Below are positions 8,336 through 16,715 of a stretch of DNA of 51,772 bases, in pieces. The translations under genes and the position numbers were made by a program. Every line of letters starts with the position of its first letter. Positions within the stretch are counted from its first letter, which is position 1. Source of the stretch: Hyphomicrobiaceae bacterium. GTDB taxonomy: Bacteria; Pseudomonadota; Alphaproteobacteria; Rhizobiales; Hyphomicrobiaceae. Location: contig JAGRKV010000050.1 of NCBI GenBank assembly GCA_020442165.1, forward strand, positions 1-51,772. Reading direction: 5' to 3'. The notes under the pieces are model-generated. The model was not told the origin of the DNA. It ran no database searches and was given only the letters and a program-made list of their open reading frames with translations.

Positions 8336-8821
8336 TCACTTCAAGGCGCCCGCCGGGTACAATCCCTCGACCGCCGCCAACAACCCCTTCATCTTTTTGA
8401 GCGCAAGCCCTGCGGCGTCGGCACTCTTCTCCTCGCCTGCGTGGTGCAGTTCATCCGCTGCTTTCTCAAGCTGCTTTAGCACAGCTGCGAGTTTGGTCTT
8501 CTGATCGGCAGCCACCATGTCGGATTTCTCTTCGAGCGCATGGACTGCGCTGCCGAGATGCTCGCCGATTTCGTGCACTGGCTCGACGGCTTTGGCAGCG
8601 ACATGCTTCTCAACTTCAGGAACTTGCGCCGTGATGAAGCCCCACGCCTCTTTGACGGTGCCAAAGGTCTTCTTTTCAAAGTGGGCCTTTTCTGCGCCGT
8701 GTTCGTGACCCTCGGCGTGGCCATGGCCGTCGCCAGCAGCATGCTTGTCTTCAGCGAAGGCCGTAACGCTCATGGCGAGCGCAGCAGTCGCGATAAGGGT
8801 AGCTAGAACGCGCGATTTCAT
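8336..8821 (-). CDS. His-rich periplasmic protein translationally coupled to czcA
   Basis: The 161-residue protein starts at ATG 8821, whose codon overlaps the czcA stop by four bases (ATGA), and begins directly with a signal peptide ending TAFA. The mature N-terminus is His/Gly/Glu-rich (DKHAAGDGHGHAEGHEHGAE, then KAHFEKK). The remainder is predicted all-helical with heptad-like Ala/Leu/Lys content (about 60-160), resembling four-helix-bundle periplasmic metal or stress proteins. No family name can be given safely. Tight coupling to czcA points to a direct accessory role, such as delivering or buffering divalent metal for the pump. Confidence 0.75.
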   Translation of the reverse strand: MKSRVLATLIATAALAMSVTAFAEDKHAAGDGHGHAEGHEHGAEKAHFEKKTFGTVKEAWGFITAQVPEVEKHVAAKAVEPVHEIGEHLGSAVHALEEKSDMVAADQKTKLAAVLKQLEKAADELHHAGEEKSADAAGLALKKMKGLLAAVEGLYPAGALK

Positions 8822-11800
8822 GTGACTAACTCCTGTGGCTGTGAGGTAGATGGGGTGATCTTTTCCGGCTCGGGCTCCTGCGTCAGGCAAAAGCGCTTGT
8901 AGAGTGCTGGCAACACGAGCAGAGTCAGCAACGTGGCTGTAATCAGTCCGCCAATGACGACGGTTGCGAGCGGCTTTTGAACTTCTGCGCCGGTTCCAGT
9001 CGCGATTGCCATCGGCACGAAACCAAGTGAGGCAACCAGCGCCGTCATCAACACAGGCCGCAGCCGTGTCATTGCTCCCTCAAAGATGGCCCGGTCGCCC
9101 GGAAGCCCCTTCATACGAAGCTGATTGATGAAGGTGACCATCACGAGGCCGTTCAAGACCGCGATGCCCGAGAGGGCTATGAAACCGACCGCCGCGGAGA
9201 TCGAAAACGGCATGCCGCGCAAGTAGAGCGTTAGAATTCCGCCGGAGATCGCCAGCGGCACTCCGGAGAACACGAGAAGAGCTTCGCGCGCGTTCCCAAG
9301 CGCCGTGAACAACATGAGAAAAATCACAAAGAAGCAGGCTGGTACGACGATCAGAAGCCGGTTGCGTGCGGCCTGAAGGTTTTCGAACTGTCCGCCCCAC
9401 GCGAGCCAATTTCCGGCAGGGATTGCGACCTCTCGATCAATGCGTTGTTGCGCTTCGACGACGTAGGAGCCGATGTCCCGGCCGCGCACGTTCGCCTGGA
9501 CCACAACGCGCCGTTTGCCATTCTCGCGGCTGATCTGGTTCGGACCTTCCTTGACGTCGAAGCGCGCGATCGACTTGAGCGGAATGAATGAGGGACGCTC
9601 ACCAGAACCGGCTGCTTCAGCGCGCGGCAATGGTACTGGCAGCTCTGCAAGCGCATCGAGGTCATCGCGGATACGATCAGGCAAGCGGACCAGGATATCG
9701 AACCGCCGGTCCCCCTGAAACACGATGCCCGCCTCGCGGCCGCCAATAGCGATCGAAACAATGTCGAGGACATCCGAGACATTGAGGCCGTAGCGCGCAA
9801 CCGCCTGCTTGTCGAGTTGAACGTCGAGCATTGGCAGACCCGTCGTCTGTTCCACCTTGACGTCAGACCCGCCGGGCACAGATCTCAGAACGCTGGCGAT
9901 TTTTGTAGCTGTCGCTCCTAATTGGTCGAAGTCATCGCCGAAGATTTTGACGGCGACATCGCTACGAACCCCCGAGATCAGTTCGTTGAAACGCATCTGG
10001 ATCGGTTGCGTGTACTCGTAGTTGTTGCCCGGAAGAGCGCCGACGGCCTCCGCTATTCGATCGACCACCGCGGTTTTGGACTCAGAAGGATTTGGCCATT
10101 CGTCCTGCGGCTTCAGAATAATGAACGTGTCTGAGACGTGCGGCGGCATCGGGTCAGCAGCCATCTCCGCAGTACCTGTCTTGGAAAAGACGTAGGCTAC
10201 CTCGGGTTGGGCCCGCACGGTCGCCTCGACCTTGAGCTGCATCTCGGTGGACTGAGACAGCGAGGTGGACGGAATACGCATCGCGTGCATCGCGACGTCT
10301 TTTTCATCAAGCGTCGGAATAAATTCCTGGCCGAGTCGCGTGAACAGCAACAGCGAAAACACGAAGAAGCCTGACGCCAACAGGATGATGAACCGAGGGT
10401 CTTTGAGTGCTGAGGTCAACAGCGGCGCGTAGACCCGCTTTGCGCCCGCAATGACGGCATTTTCCGTTTCAGAGACGCGGCCCGTGACAAACAAAGCGAT
10501 CATCGCCGGAACGAAGGTGAGCGAGAGGATAAAGGCAGCGACCAAAGCGATGATCACGGTCAGCGCCATTGGCTCGAACATCTTACCTTCGACCCCGCTG
10601 AATGTGAGCAGGGGGAGATAGACTGTGATGATGATGGCTTGTCCAAAGACCGACGGCTGAATCATTTCCTTGCTGGCAGCCATAACCTCATGCATGCGCT
10701 CGGAGAGATCAAGAAGGCGCCCTTCGTGATGCTGACGCTCGGCAAGACGTCTCAGCGCATTCTCGGTGATGATGACGGCGCCATCGACGATAAGCCCGAA
10801 ATCGAGCGCACCAAGACTCATCAGGTTCGCAGATATTCCGGCTTCGAGCATGCCGATCGCCGTCAGCAGCATCGTTACCGGAATGACGAGCGCGGTGATG
10901 AGAGCTGCACGCAGATTGCCGAGCATCAGAAACAGAACGACGATGACGAGGAGCGCGCCTTCCGCCAAGTTTTTAGATACCGTCTTGACCGTCGCGTTCA
11001 CGAGCTTGGTGCGGTTGAGAACCGTCTTAATTTCGACGCCGGGCGGAAGAGATTTGGCGATGCCTTGCATCTTTTCGTCGACCGCGGACGCCACGGTCCG
11101 GCTATTGCCGCCTTTGAGCATCATCGCGGTGCCGACCACGACCTCATTGCCGTTCTCGCTGGCTGAGCCCGTGCGAAGTTCACGGCCGATGCCGACCTCC
11201 GCTATATCCTTCAAGTAAACCGGCACACCGCCTTTATTGGTGATGATGACGTTGCCGATGTCGCTGATGTTCTGCACGCGGCCATCGGCGCGAACAACGT
11301 ACGATTCGCCTTTGCGCTCGATGTAGCCTGCTCCGACGCTGGTGTTGTTGCGTTCGAGCGCCGCAATCACTTCAGCAAAGGTCAATCCGAGTGAGAGAAG
11401 CTTTTGCGGGTCGGGCTGAACTTGGAATTGTTGCTCATATCCGCCAATCGCATCGACTTCAGCGACGCCGGTAACGCCCTTGATCTGGGGCCGGATGATC
11501 CAGTCCTGCACCGTGCGCAGATACATGGCGAGTTCGAAATCCTGCTTCAGGCGCAGACCTTCGGACGTCAGATAGCTGCCATCGCTTTGCCATCCAGGCG
11601 CGCCGTCCTTAATCTCAGCGCCTTGTCCGCGGGGATGAGTGTAGTGGACAGTCCACATGTAGATTTCGCCCAGGCCCGTAGACACCGCTCCCATCACTGG
11701 CGCGGCATCTTGGGGCAGATTTGCCCGAGCCACCGACAGCCGTTCTGAAATCTGTGTGCGCGCGAAATAAACATCGACGCTATCATCAAAGACGGCTGTT

Positions 11801-12078
11801 ACTTGGGAGAACCCGTTGCGCGATAGCGATCGGGTGTATGAGAGCCCGGGAATTCCTGCGAGCGCTGTCTCTATCGGGAAGGTGACGTTCTTCTCGATTT
11901 CGAAGGGCGACAATGCCGGGACTTGGGTGTTGATCTGCACCTGGTTGTTGGTGATGTCCGGCACCGCATCAATCGGCAGTTTCTGCAGCGCCGTGATGCC
12001 GAACGCCGAGGCTGCGGCCACGAGCAGAACCACCAAAAACCGATGCTGAAGCGAAAAGGCGAGGATACGCTCGATCAT
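8818..12078 (-). CDS. czcA: CzcA-like divalent-cation RND efflux transporter
   Basis: The 1086-residue inner-membrane pump exports divalent cations (Co, Zn, Cd or Ni in characterised relatives) using the proton gradient. The TM4 motif DFGLIVDGAVIITENALRRL holds the two aspartates and the glutamate typical of the CzcA subfamily, and the Cu/Ag methionine triad of CusA is absent. Other family features are LPIDAVPDITNNQVQINTQ near the N-terminus and GQEFIPTLDEKDVAM at mid-length. It follows czcB by seven bases and overlaps the next gene by four. Exact metal preference cannot be read from sequence alone. Confidence 0.95.
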   Translation of the reverse strand: MIERILAFSLQHRFLVVLLVAAASAFGITALQKLPIDAVPDITNNQVQINTQVPALSPFEIEKNVTFPIETALAGIPGLSYTRSLSRNGFSQVTAVFDDSVDVYFARTQISERLSVARANLPQDAAPVMGAVSTGLGEIYMWTVHYTHPRGQGAEIKDGAPGWQSDGSYLTSEGLRLKQDFELAMYLRTVQDWIIRPQIKGVTGVAEVDAIGGYEQQFQVQPDPQKLLSLGLTFAEVIAALERNNTSVGAGYIERKGESYVVRADGRVQNISDIGNVIITNKGGVPVYLKDIAEVGIGRELRTGSASENGNEVVVGTAMMLKGGNSRTVASAVDEKMQGIAKSLPPGVEIKTVLNRTKLVNATVKTVSKNLAEGALLVIVVLFLMLGNLRAALITALVIPVTMLLTAIGMLEAGISANLMSLGALDFGLIVDGAVIITENALRRLAERQHHEGRLLDLSERMHEVMAASKEMIQPSVFGQAIIITVYLPLLTFSGVEGKMFEPMALTVIIALVAAFILSLTFVPAMIALFVTGRVSETENAVIAGAKRVYAPLLTSALKDPRFIILLASGFFVFSLLLFTRLGQEFIPTLDEKDVAMHAMRIPSTSLSQSTEMQLKVEATVRAQPEVAYVFSKTGTAEMAADPMPPHVSDTFIILKPQDEWPNPSESKTAVVDRIAEAVGALPGNNYEYTQPIQMRFNELISGVRSDVAVKIFGDDFDQLGATATKIASVLRSVPGGSDVKVEQTTGLPMLDVQLDKQAVARYGLNVSDVLDIVSIAIGGREAGIVFQGDRRFDILVRLPDRIRDDLDALAELPVPLPRAEAAGSGERPSFIPLKSIARFDVKEGPNQISRENGKRRVVVQANVRGRDIGSYVVEAQQRIDREVAIPAGNWLAWGGQFENLQAARNRLLIVVPACFFVIFLMLFTALGNAREALLVFSGVPLAISGGILTLYLRGMPFSISAAVGFIALSGIAVLNGLVMVTFINQLRMKGLPGDRAIFEGAMTRLRPVLMTALVASLGFVPMAIATGTGAEVQKPLATVVIGGLITATLLTLLVLPALYKRFCLTQEPEPEKITPSTSQPQELVT

Positions 12079-12085
12079 AATCGCC

Positions 12086-13540
12086 TCAATGCTCGTGCTC
12101 GGCTTCGGCCTTGCCGAGCTCGGCTTTCAGCGTGAAGGTGTTCATCGTGGCAATCGTCTCAGCAAATTCGAGACCTGAGAGAATTTCGACATTCTCCGAA
12201 TCCTCCCGGCCCGTCGTCACAGGGCGAGCCCGGAAGCCCGCTTGCTCGTTGACAAACACGACCGGCGAGCCTTTGACGGTCTGGATCGCGGACCGCGGCA
12301 CAATCAACGCCGCCTCCTGCTTGCCGGATATCAACCGCGCGCTCACGAAATCTCCGAGCCGCCATTCCCCCGCCGAGTTGTCGAGTTCTGCGACGACCTT
12401 GGCTGACCGCGTGTCGGGATCGATCATCGGATTGACGAGCATGACTTTGGCCGTGGCGGTCTTGCCCCCCGATGTCACGATCACATCCTGGCCTTCGCGC
12501 GCAAATGGAAGGTCTTGCGGCGCAACCGACATCTCGACCCAGATTTTGGCAAGATCGGCGATGGTGAACACTTCTCGGTCTGTGCCAACGACCTGTCCCA
12601 GGATGACGTCGCGCGCAATGACCCGGCCCGCGATCGGTGAGCGCAGCTCGTAGAGCCGTGCATTCTCCTGATCTTTCGTTTTCGGTAGACGATCGATCTC
12701 GTCCTCGGGAAGGCCGAGCGCGTGAAGTTTCTGATGCGCGAGATCGATTCGGATTATTGCTTCCTGGTGCGCGTTCTTGGCATTGAGATAGTCTTGCTCG
12801 GCCGTGACTTTCTGTTTCCACAGCCGCTCCTCGCGCTCGAAAGTGACCTTGGCGAGTTCGGCCGAGCGGGTCCCGGCCAGAAACTCGCTCTTCGCTTCGG
12901 CCATCTCGCGACTTTCCAGCGTGGCAAGCACGTCATCTTTAGCCACAGTTTCGCCAGGCTGCTTCATGATCGATGCAACCGTGCCCGCAAGTTTTGGAAC
13001 CACCTTGGCCTGCGCGTTAGCATTGAGCGTAAGCCGGCCCGGAACGGCAATTTCCTTTGACAGCGCTCCAGAGAGTGCGGGCGCCATGTTGATGCCGGCC
13101 GCCTCAATCTGCGCACCGGATAGCTTGATCAGTCCTTCTGCAGCTTCGCCTTCGCCCTTGCCATGCTCGTCACCGCCAGATCCGTGACGATGCCCATCGT
13201 CTTTGGCGTCAGCCTTCATCGCAACTTGAGCGCCATCGTCGTGGCCGTCGTGGGACTTGCCTTGGGCGCTCTCAGTCCCGGCCGTTTCCGCCTTCGCAGG
13301 CACTGTCGCTGAACCAAACCCTGCTTGCTCTTTCAGCGCAACGAAGACCCCGTCTTCACACGCACGTACAAGAAAACCTTCCTGCGCATGACCGTCCTCG
13401 GTTTCGCCGTGGCCATGTCCATGACCATGCGCGTCGGGCTTGGCGGCGGGAGCACATGCCGTTGAAATTTCGCGCGCGCCGAACGCCAGCAACGCCACGA
13501 GACCAACAGCCAGAATGGATAGCTTTCCAATACTCAACAT
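12086..13540 (-). CDS. czcB: CzcB-like periplasmic adaptor with His-rich N-terminus
   Basis: The 484-residue membrane fusion protein has an N-terminal anchor (about 1-22). A long His-rich segment follows, with HGHGHGHGE at about 38-46 and further DGHDDG, DGHRHGSGGDEHGKGEG clusters to about 130. HlyD-type domains come next: AQAKVVPKLAGTVASIMKQP (lipoyl half), a coiled-coil hairpin (about 215-275), RSPIAGRVI (second half) and beta-barrel. It is expected to bridge CzcA and CzcC and to pass metal to the pump; the His-rich region would be the metal-handling part. It is nine bases from the upstream czcC stop. Confidence 0.93.
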   Translation of the reverse strand: MLSIGKLSILAVGLVALLAFGAREISTACAPAAKPDAHGHGHGHGETEDGHAQEGFLVRACEDGVFVALKEQAGFGSATVPAKAETAGTESAQGKSHDGHDDGAQVAMKADAKDDGHRHGSGGDEHGKGEGEAAEGLIKLSGAQIEAAGINMAPALSGALSKEIAVPGRLTLNANAQAKVVPKLAGTVASIMKQPGETVAKDDVLATLESREMAEAKSEFLAGTRSAELAKVTFEREERLWKQKVTAEQDYLNAKNAHQEAIIRIDLAHQKLHALGLPEDEIDRLPKTKDQENARLYELRSPIAGRVIARDVILGQVVGTDREVFTIADLAKIWVEMSVAPQDLPFAREGQDVIVTSGGKTATAKVMLVNPMIDPDTRSAKVVAELDNSAGEWRLGDFVSARLISGKQEAALIVPRSAIQTVKGSPVVFVNEQAGFRARPVTTGREDSENVEILSGLEFAETIATMNTFTLKAELGKAEAEHEH

Positions 13541-13549
13541 GGTGTTCCT

Positions 13550-14938
13550 CTACAGCCCGCCCAGGTCGCGGCCAATGATGGCCTCTATGCGGACTTTTGC
13601 TTTTTCATAGTCGGCGCGCGCGTTGAGTATTTCGAGCCGCGCTTCGAAAACCGACCTCTGTGCGTCAAGCACGTTCAGAATGTCGAACTTACCTTCGTCA
13701 TAACCAACCTTGGTGCGATCGAATGCGCTTTGGGCTGGCGGCAAAACCTCGGTCTCGAAAACGCGCAGCTGGGTCGCAGCAACATCGAGTTCGCCGAGTG
13801 CTTCGACGAGCGCGCCGACCAGTTCCGCTCGCGCCGTCTCGCGATCAAACTCGGCTTTCGCAATTCGTTGTTCGGCGGCAACGATGTTGCCCTTGTTGGT
13901 GTCGAAGAATTGCAGCGGGATCGACACCGATGCGACGGCTGCCACGGAGTCATTTTCAGCGAAGTGGCGCACGCCCGCGCCGACGCGGAAATCTGGTACG
14001 CTCTTGCCGACTTCGACGTCGAGCTGCGCAATCCTCCGGCCTACCTCATCGGACCAGCGTGCAAGGGCCGGGTTGTTCTCGATGACCGATTTGAGCCGCG
14101 CCAGTGCTGGAACGTTCTTACTCCCACCGAGCCGTCCAATTGCCGTACCGAAGTCGGGTTTTTCCGCGCCCCAGAACACAGCCAATCGCCGCTTTGCTGC
14201 TTCTAGCCGCGCTTGCTCAGCCTTGGAAAGCGCCTTTGCACGCGCCGAAGCTACAATGATGCGATCAAGTTCGATCGGGCTCGCTTTGCCGCCCTTGACG
14301 CGCGCATCGACGCTTGCCTGCGTCTTCTCTGCAATCGCCACAAAGTCTCGCAAAACCTTGATGCGCTCTTGCGCGGTCACCACATCGACGTAAGCGCGAG
14401 CCGTCGCGGTTGCCACCTGAACGCGTATCGTTTCGTAGTCCCAACCTGCCAACGATGCATCGAGGTGGGCCGCTTGCAAACGCCGAAGGCGCTTGTCGCC
14501 AAGTTCGATCGTTTGGGTCAGGCTGAAGGTGGTTTCGGCCGCGCCGAAGCTGCTCTTATCTTTGCTGCCGGCGAAATTCTCGATTTCCATCAGAAGTTCG
14601 GGGTTGGGCTTGACGCCCGCTTGAGCTTCCTCGCCGTGCCGCGCCTCAATTTCGAGGAAGGCGGCCTTTACCGCTGGATTGAAGTCGAGCGCACGGCCAA
14701 TCGCCTCTCGCAGCGTCAAGGAGGCTTCGTAACTAGGCCGACCGTACCTTCCCGGCACGGGATGAATCTCCGTGATCCACTCGCGACGGGGCAACTCGCG
14801 ATCCGACGATAGCTCATCAGGGACGGGTACACCTTGTGCCCAGACCTCGGTTGTCAGGGGACCAAGGATGCCAGCAACAGACATCAGCGCCGTCATTAGT
14901 CTCGTCTTCCATTTTTGCGAGCATGCTTGTGCCGGCAT
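13550..14938 (-). CDS. czcC: CzcC-like outer-membrane factor (TolC family)
   Basis: The 462-residue protein is the outer-membrane channel of the tripartite pump. It shows two OEP repeats with long helices: LTLREAIGRALDFNPAVKAA starting the first, and WSDEVGRRIAQLDVEVGKSV near the second. A signal peptide follows ATG 14938 (TRLMTALMSVAGILG, cleaved near VWAQ). The frame is open to a GTG at 14992, but ATG 14938 has a GGGGG-rich upstream stretch and places the signal peptide nearer the start. It is the only outer-membrane channel gene in the metal island and could also serve the cusBA pump. Confidence 0.9.
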   Translation of the reverse strand: MPAQACSQKWKTRLMTALMSVAGILGPLTTEVWAQGVPVPDELSSDRELPRREWITEIHPVPGRYGRPSYEASLTLREAIGRALDFNPAVKAAFLEIEARHGEEAQAGVKPNPELLMEIENFAGSKDKSSFGAAETTFSLTQTIELGDKRLRRLQAAHLDASLAGWDYETIRVQVATATARAYVDVVTAQERIKVLRDFVAIAEKTQASVDARVKGGKASPIELDRIIVASARAKALSKAEQARLEAAKRRLAVFWGAEKPDFGTAIGRLGGSKNVPALARLKSVIENNPALARWSDEVGRRIAQLDVEVGKSVPDFRVGAGVRHFAENDSVAAVASVSIPLQFFDTNKGNIVAAEQRIAKAEFDRETARAELVGALVEALGELDVAATQLRVFETEVLPPAQSAFDRTKVGYDEGKFDILNVLDAQRSVFEARLEILNARADYEKAKVRIEAIIGRDLGGL

Positions 14939-15017
14939 GGCACCCCCGGTCCCAAATGCGTTTTGAACGTGCCCCGGCCCCCGCCGCGCCACGCAACATG
15001 AACAAGTTTTTCTGGAT

Positions 15018-15449
15018 TTAGTTCAGGAGAACGTCCGTCGCATGCGCGACGAGAAACGCATCGCCACTAACAGCAGCTGACGACCACGTAACGATAGTCC
15101 GCTGGAATATGGGCCGAGGGAAATCAGCTTCATTGGCGGGTAAAACAACTGCAGGCAGCTTGTCGAGCGACCAGGACCTTGACGACTCACACGTCTGCCG
15201 CGGCGAACTGGCGCCAACTATCTTCAGCTCCAAGTCGAAACAATTGGGCAGCTGCAATGACGCCGTTGTATCACCTGCGTGGGCAACACTATGCGCTGCC
15301 GTATCGTGATGATGGCCGCTGAAGGCGCTTTCAATTGCCCGGTGACCGTCGGCTCCAAAGCACACGGTAAGCGGCACCGCTGCCAGCACCGATGCGGGCA
15401 GAAACACCATCAGCAGGACAACGGCGAGCGCTCTGCGCCAAATGTGCAT
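15018..15449 (-). CDS. Exported protein opening the czc operon
   Basis: The 143-residue protein has a signal peptide (about 1-24, ending VLAA) followed by a VCFGADGHRAIES motif and a His patch (SGHHHDTAAHSVAHAG, about 44-59). Three cysteines are present (VCFG, NCFD, TCESS). I have the impression that similar short exported proteins with a C-G-DGH motif sit upstream of czcCBA in related bacteria, but cannot name the family. It is the first gene of the minus-strand operon, with its Shine-Dalgarno inside an inverted repeat (15460-15477). A metal-sensing or binding role in the periplasm is inferred. Confidence 0.65.
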   Translation of the reverse strand: MHIWRRALAVVLLMVFLPASVLAAVPLTVCFGADGHRAIESAFSGHHHDTAAHSVAHAGDTTASLQLPNCFDLELKIVGASSPRQTCESSRSWSLDKLPAVVLPANEADFPRPIFQRTIVTWSSAAVSGDAFLVAHATDVLLN

Positions 15450-15459
15450 AAATTTTAAC

Positions 15460-15477
15460 CCTTCCGACTCGCGAAGG
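15460..15477 (-). promoter_or_regulatory. Inverted repeat covering the ribosome binding site of the czc leader gene
   Basis: On the minus strand CCTTC, eight bases, then GAAGG form a 5-bp inverted repeat. The GGAAGGG arm is also the Shine-Dalgarno, nine bases before the ATG at 15449. As RNA it could occlude ribosome entry; as DNA it loosely resembles the CCTTCC-N7-GGAAGG operators of CueR-type regulators but is one base short, with no convincing -35. Either role is inference. Confidence 0.35.
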
Positions 15478-15571
15478 TTATCACAGATTATGCACTCGGT
15501 TCAAGGCAATCCACGTTTATCGCTTGTGTCAATTTGGTAACTTTCGCAGAGTTGTCCGCAATTCACGCCCC

Positions 15572-15979
15572 CTAATGCGCTTTTCCAGCCAACGCCTCGA
15601 TGACTTTGCAGGTTCGGATGTCCGATTGGTGGCAGCCATCGATCATCCGTGAGAGTTCGCGCCGCAGATGCTTTAGCTTCGCGATTTTTTGGTCGATCTC
15701 AACAGCGTGCCGCCGCGCGATGGCGTCCGCTGCTGCGCAAGGACCGTCTCGCCTGTCGGCAAGTTGGAGAAGGTCACGAATCGCGTCGATCTCGAAGCCG
15801 AGGTCTCTTGCGTGGCGGATGAAGGCCAGCCGTCGGACGTCGGCGTCTTGATAGACGCGTCGGCCGCCTCCCGACCGGATTGCAGCCGGTAACAGCCCAA
15901 TCTCCTCGTAGTATCGGATGGTCGGAATCTTGACGCCCGTGCGATGGCTCAACGCTCCGATTGCGTGTGATCTGCTCAA
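15572..15979 (-). CDS. MerR-family metal-responsive transcriptional regulator
   Basis: The 135-residue regulator has an N-terminal winged helix (AIGALSHRTGVKIPTIRYYE), the GGGRRVY wing, then FIRHARDLGFEIDAIRDLL and a long dimerisation helix. Three cysteines lie at the usual effector-binding places: GPCAAAD at the start of the dimer helix, and DGCHQ and RTCKV in the C-terminal loop. This arrangement resembles the ZntR/CadR/PbrR group more than CueR. I chose TTG 15979 because AGGAG sits eight bases upstream and the length is normal; upstream in-frame codons would run through the operator. It probably controls the divergent exporters and itself. Confidence 0.85.
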   Translation of the reverse strand: MSRSHAIGALSHRTGVKIPTIRYYEEIGLLPAAIRSGGGRRVYQDADVRRLAFIRHARDLGFEIDAIRDLLQLADRRDGPCAAADAIARRHAVEIDQKIAKLKHLRRELSRMIDGCHQSDIRTCKVIEALAGKAH

Positions 15980-15984
15980 TGCCC

Positions 15985-16015
15985 TTGCTCCTCTAGTGAC
16001 TAGAGATGCTACAGT
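15985..16015 (+). promoter_or_regulatory. MerR-type promoter with 19-bp spacer and perfect dyad operator
   Basis: The -35 TTGCTC (15985-15990) and -10 TACAGT (16010-16015) are separated by exactly 19 bases, the over-long spacing that MerR regulators untwist. The spacer contains the perfect inverted repeat CTCTAG-TGA-CTAGAG (15991-16005), close to known CadR/PbrR-type operators. Transcription would begin near 16022, at or next to the ATG at 16023, so the transporter mRNA is probably leaderless. The complementary strand carries the regulator's Shine-Dalgarno within the -35 region. Confidence 0.8.
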
Positions 16016-16022
16016 GCCCGTC

Positions 16023-16712
16023 ATGACAGCGCAAATCGACCTCCCAACCGCTTCCGACTGTGAAACGCACGCGTGCGGGTGCCACGGCAATCCTCAATTC
16101 GACGGGCTCGATCCGCGATACCGCCGGGTATTGTGGCTGGTCATCGCCATAAACGCAGCGATGTTCTTCATCGAGATGTCCGCCGGGCATCTCGCAGGCT
16201 CGCAGGCCTTGCAGGCCGATGCCCTCGATTTCCTTGGCGATACCCTGACCTACGGGATGAGCCTCGCAGTCATTGGCATGCCGCTCGTTGTGCGAGCGCG
16301 CGCCGCCGTCGTGAAGGGCGTCAGCCTCTTTGGAATGGGGCTTTGGGTTTTTGGATCCACTGCGTATCAAGTGCTGCAAACCGGTACGCCGCGCGCCGAG
16401 ATTATGGGAGTGATAGGATTTCTGGCGCTCGCCGCAAACGTTGCAAGCGTGCTTTTGTTACTGCGTTACAAGGACGGCGATGCAAACGTGCGGTCCGTCT
16501 GGCTTTGCTCGCGCAACGACGCCATCGGCAATGTCGCGGTGATGATCGCTGCGCTCGGCGTGTGGGGGACGGCAACAGCCTGGCCCGACCTCATGGTTGC
16601 GGCCATGATGGCGGGCCTCTTTGTAAGCTCGGCTGTTCAAGTTCTCCGGCAATCTATGTCGGAGTTGCATTCATCGCGGCCGCCCGCCACCCCGGCAGTG
16701 CGAGAAAGCTGA
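16023..16712 (+). CDS. Compact CDF-like cation transporter under MerR control
   Basis: The 229-residue protein is a member of the cation-efflux (CDF) superfamily reduced to its membrane domain. The N-terminus has a Cys/His patch (CETHACGCHG, about 12-21). Five to six membrane segments follow, with ALQADALDFLGDTLTYGMSL in TM2 and SRNDAIGNVAVMIAALG in TM5 carrying the paired metal-site acidic residues. The first site reads DALDFLGD rather than the classic HxxxD. The C-terminal cytoplasmic domain of about 80 residues is missing. The start is ATG 16023 at the predicted transcription start. It is followed after three bases by the czcD-like gene. Export of Zn, Cd or Co from the cytoplasm is inferred. 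Confidence 0.8.
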   Translation: MTAQIDLPTASDCETHACGCHGNPQFDGLDPRYRRVLWLVIAINAAMFFIEMSAGHLAGSQALQADALDFLGDTLTYGMSLAVIGMPLVVRARAAVVKGVSLFGMGLWVFGSTAYQVLQTGTPRAEIMGVIGFLALAANVASVLLLLRYKDGDANVRSVWLCSRNDAIGNVAVMIAALGVWGTATAWPDLMVAAMMAGLFVSSAVQVLRQSMSELHSSRPPATPAVRES

Positions 16713-16715
16713 AAG

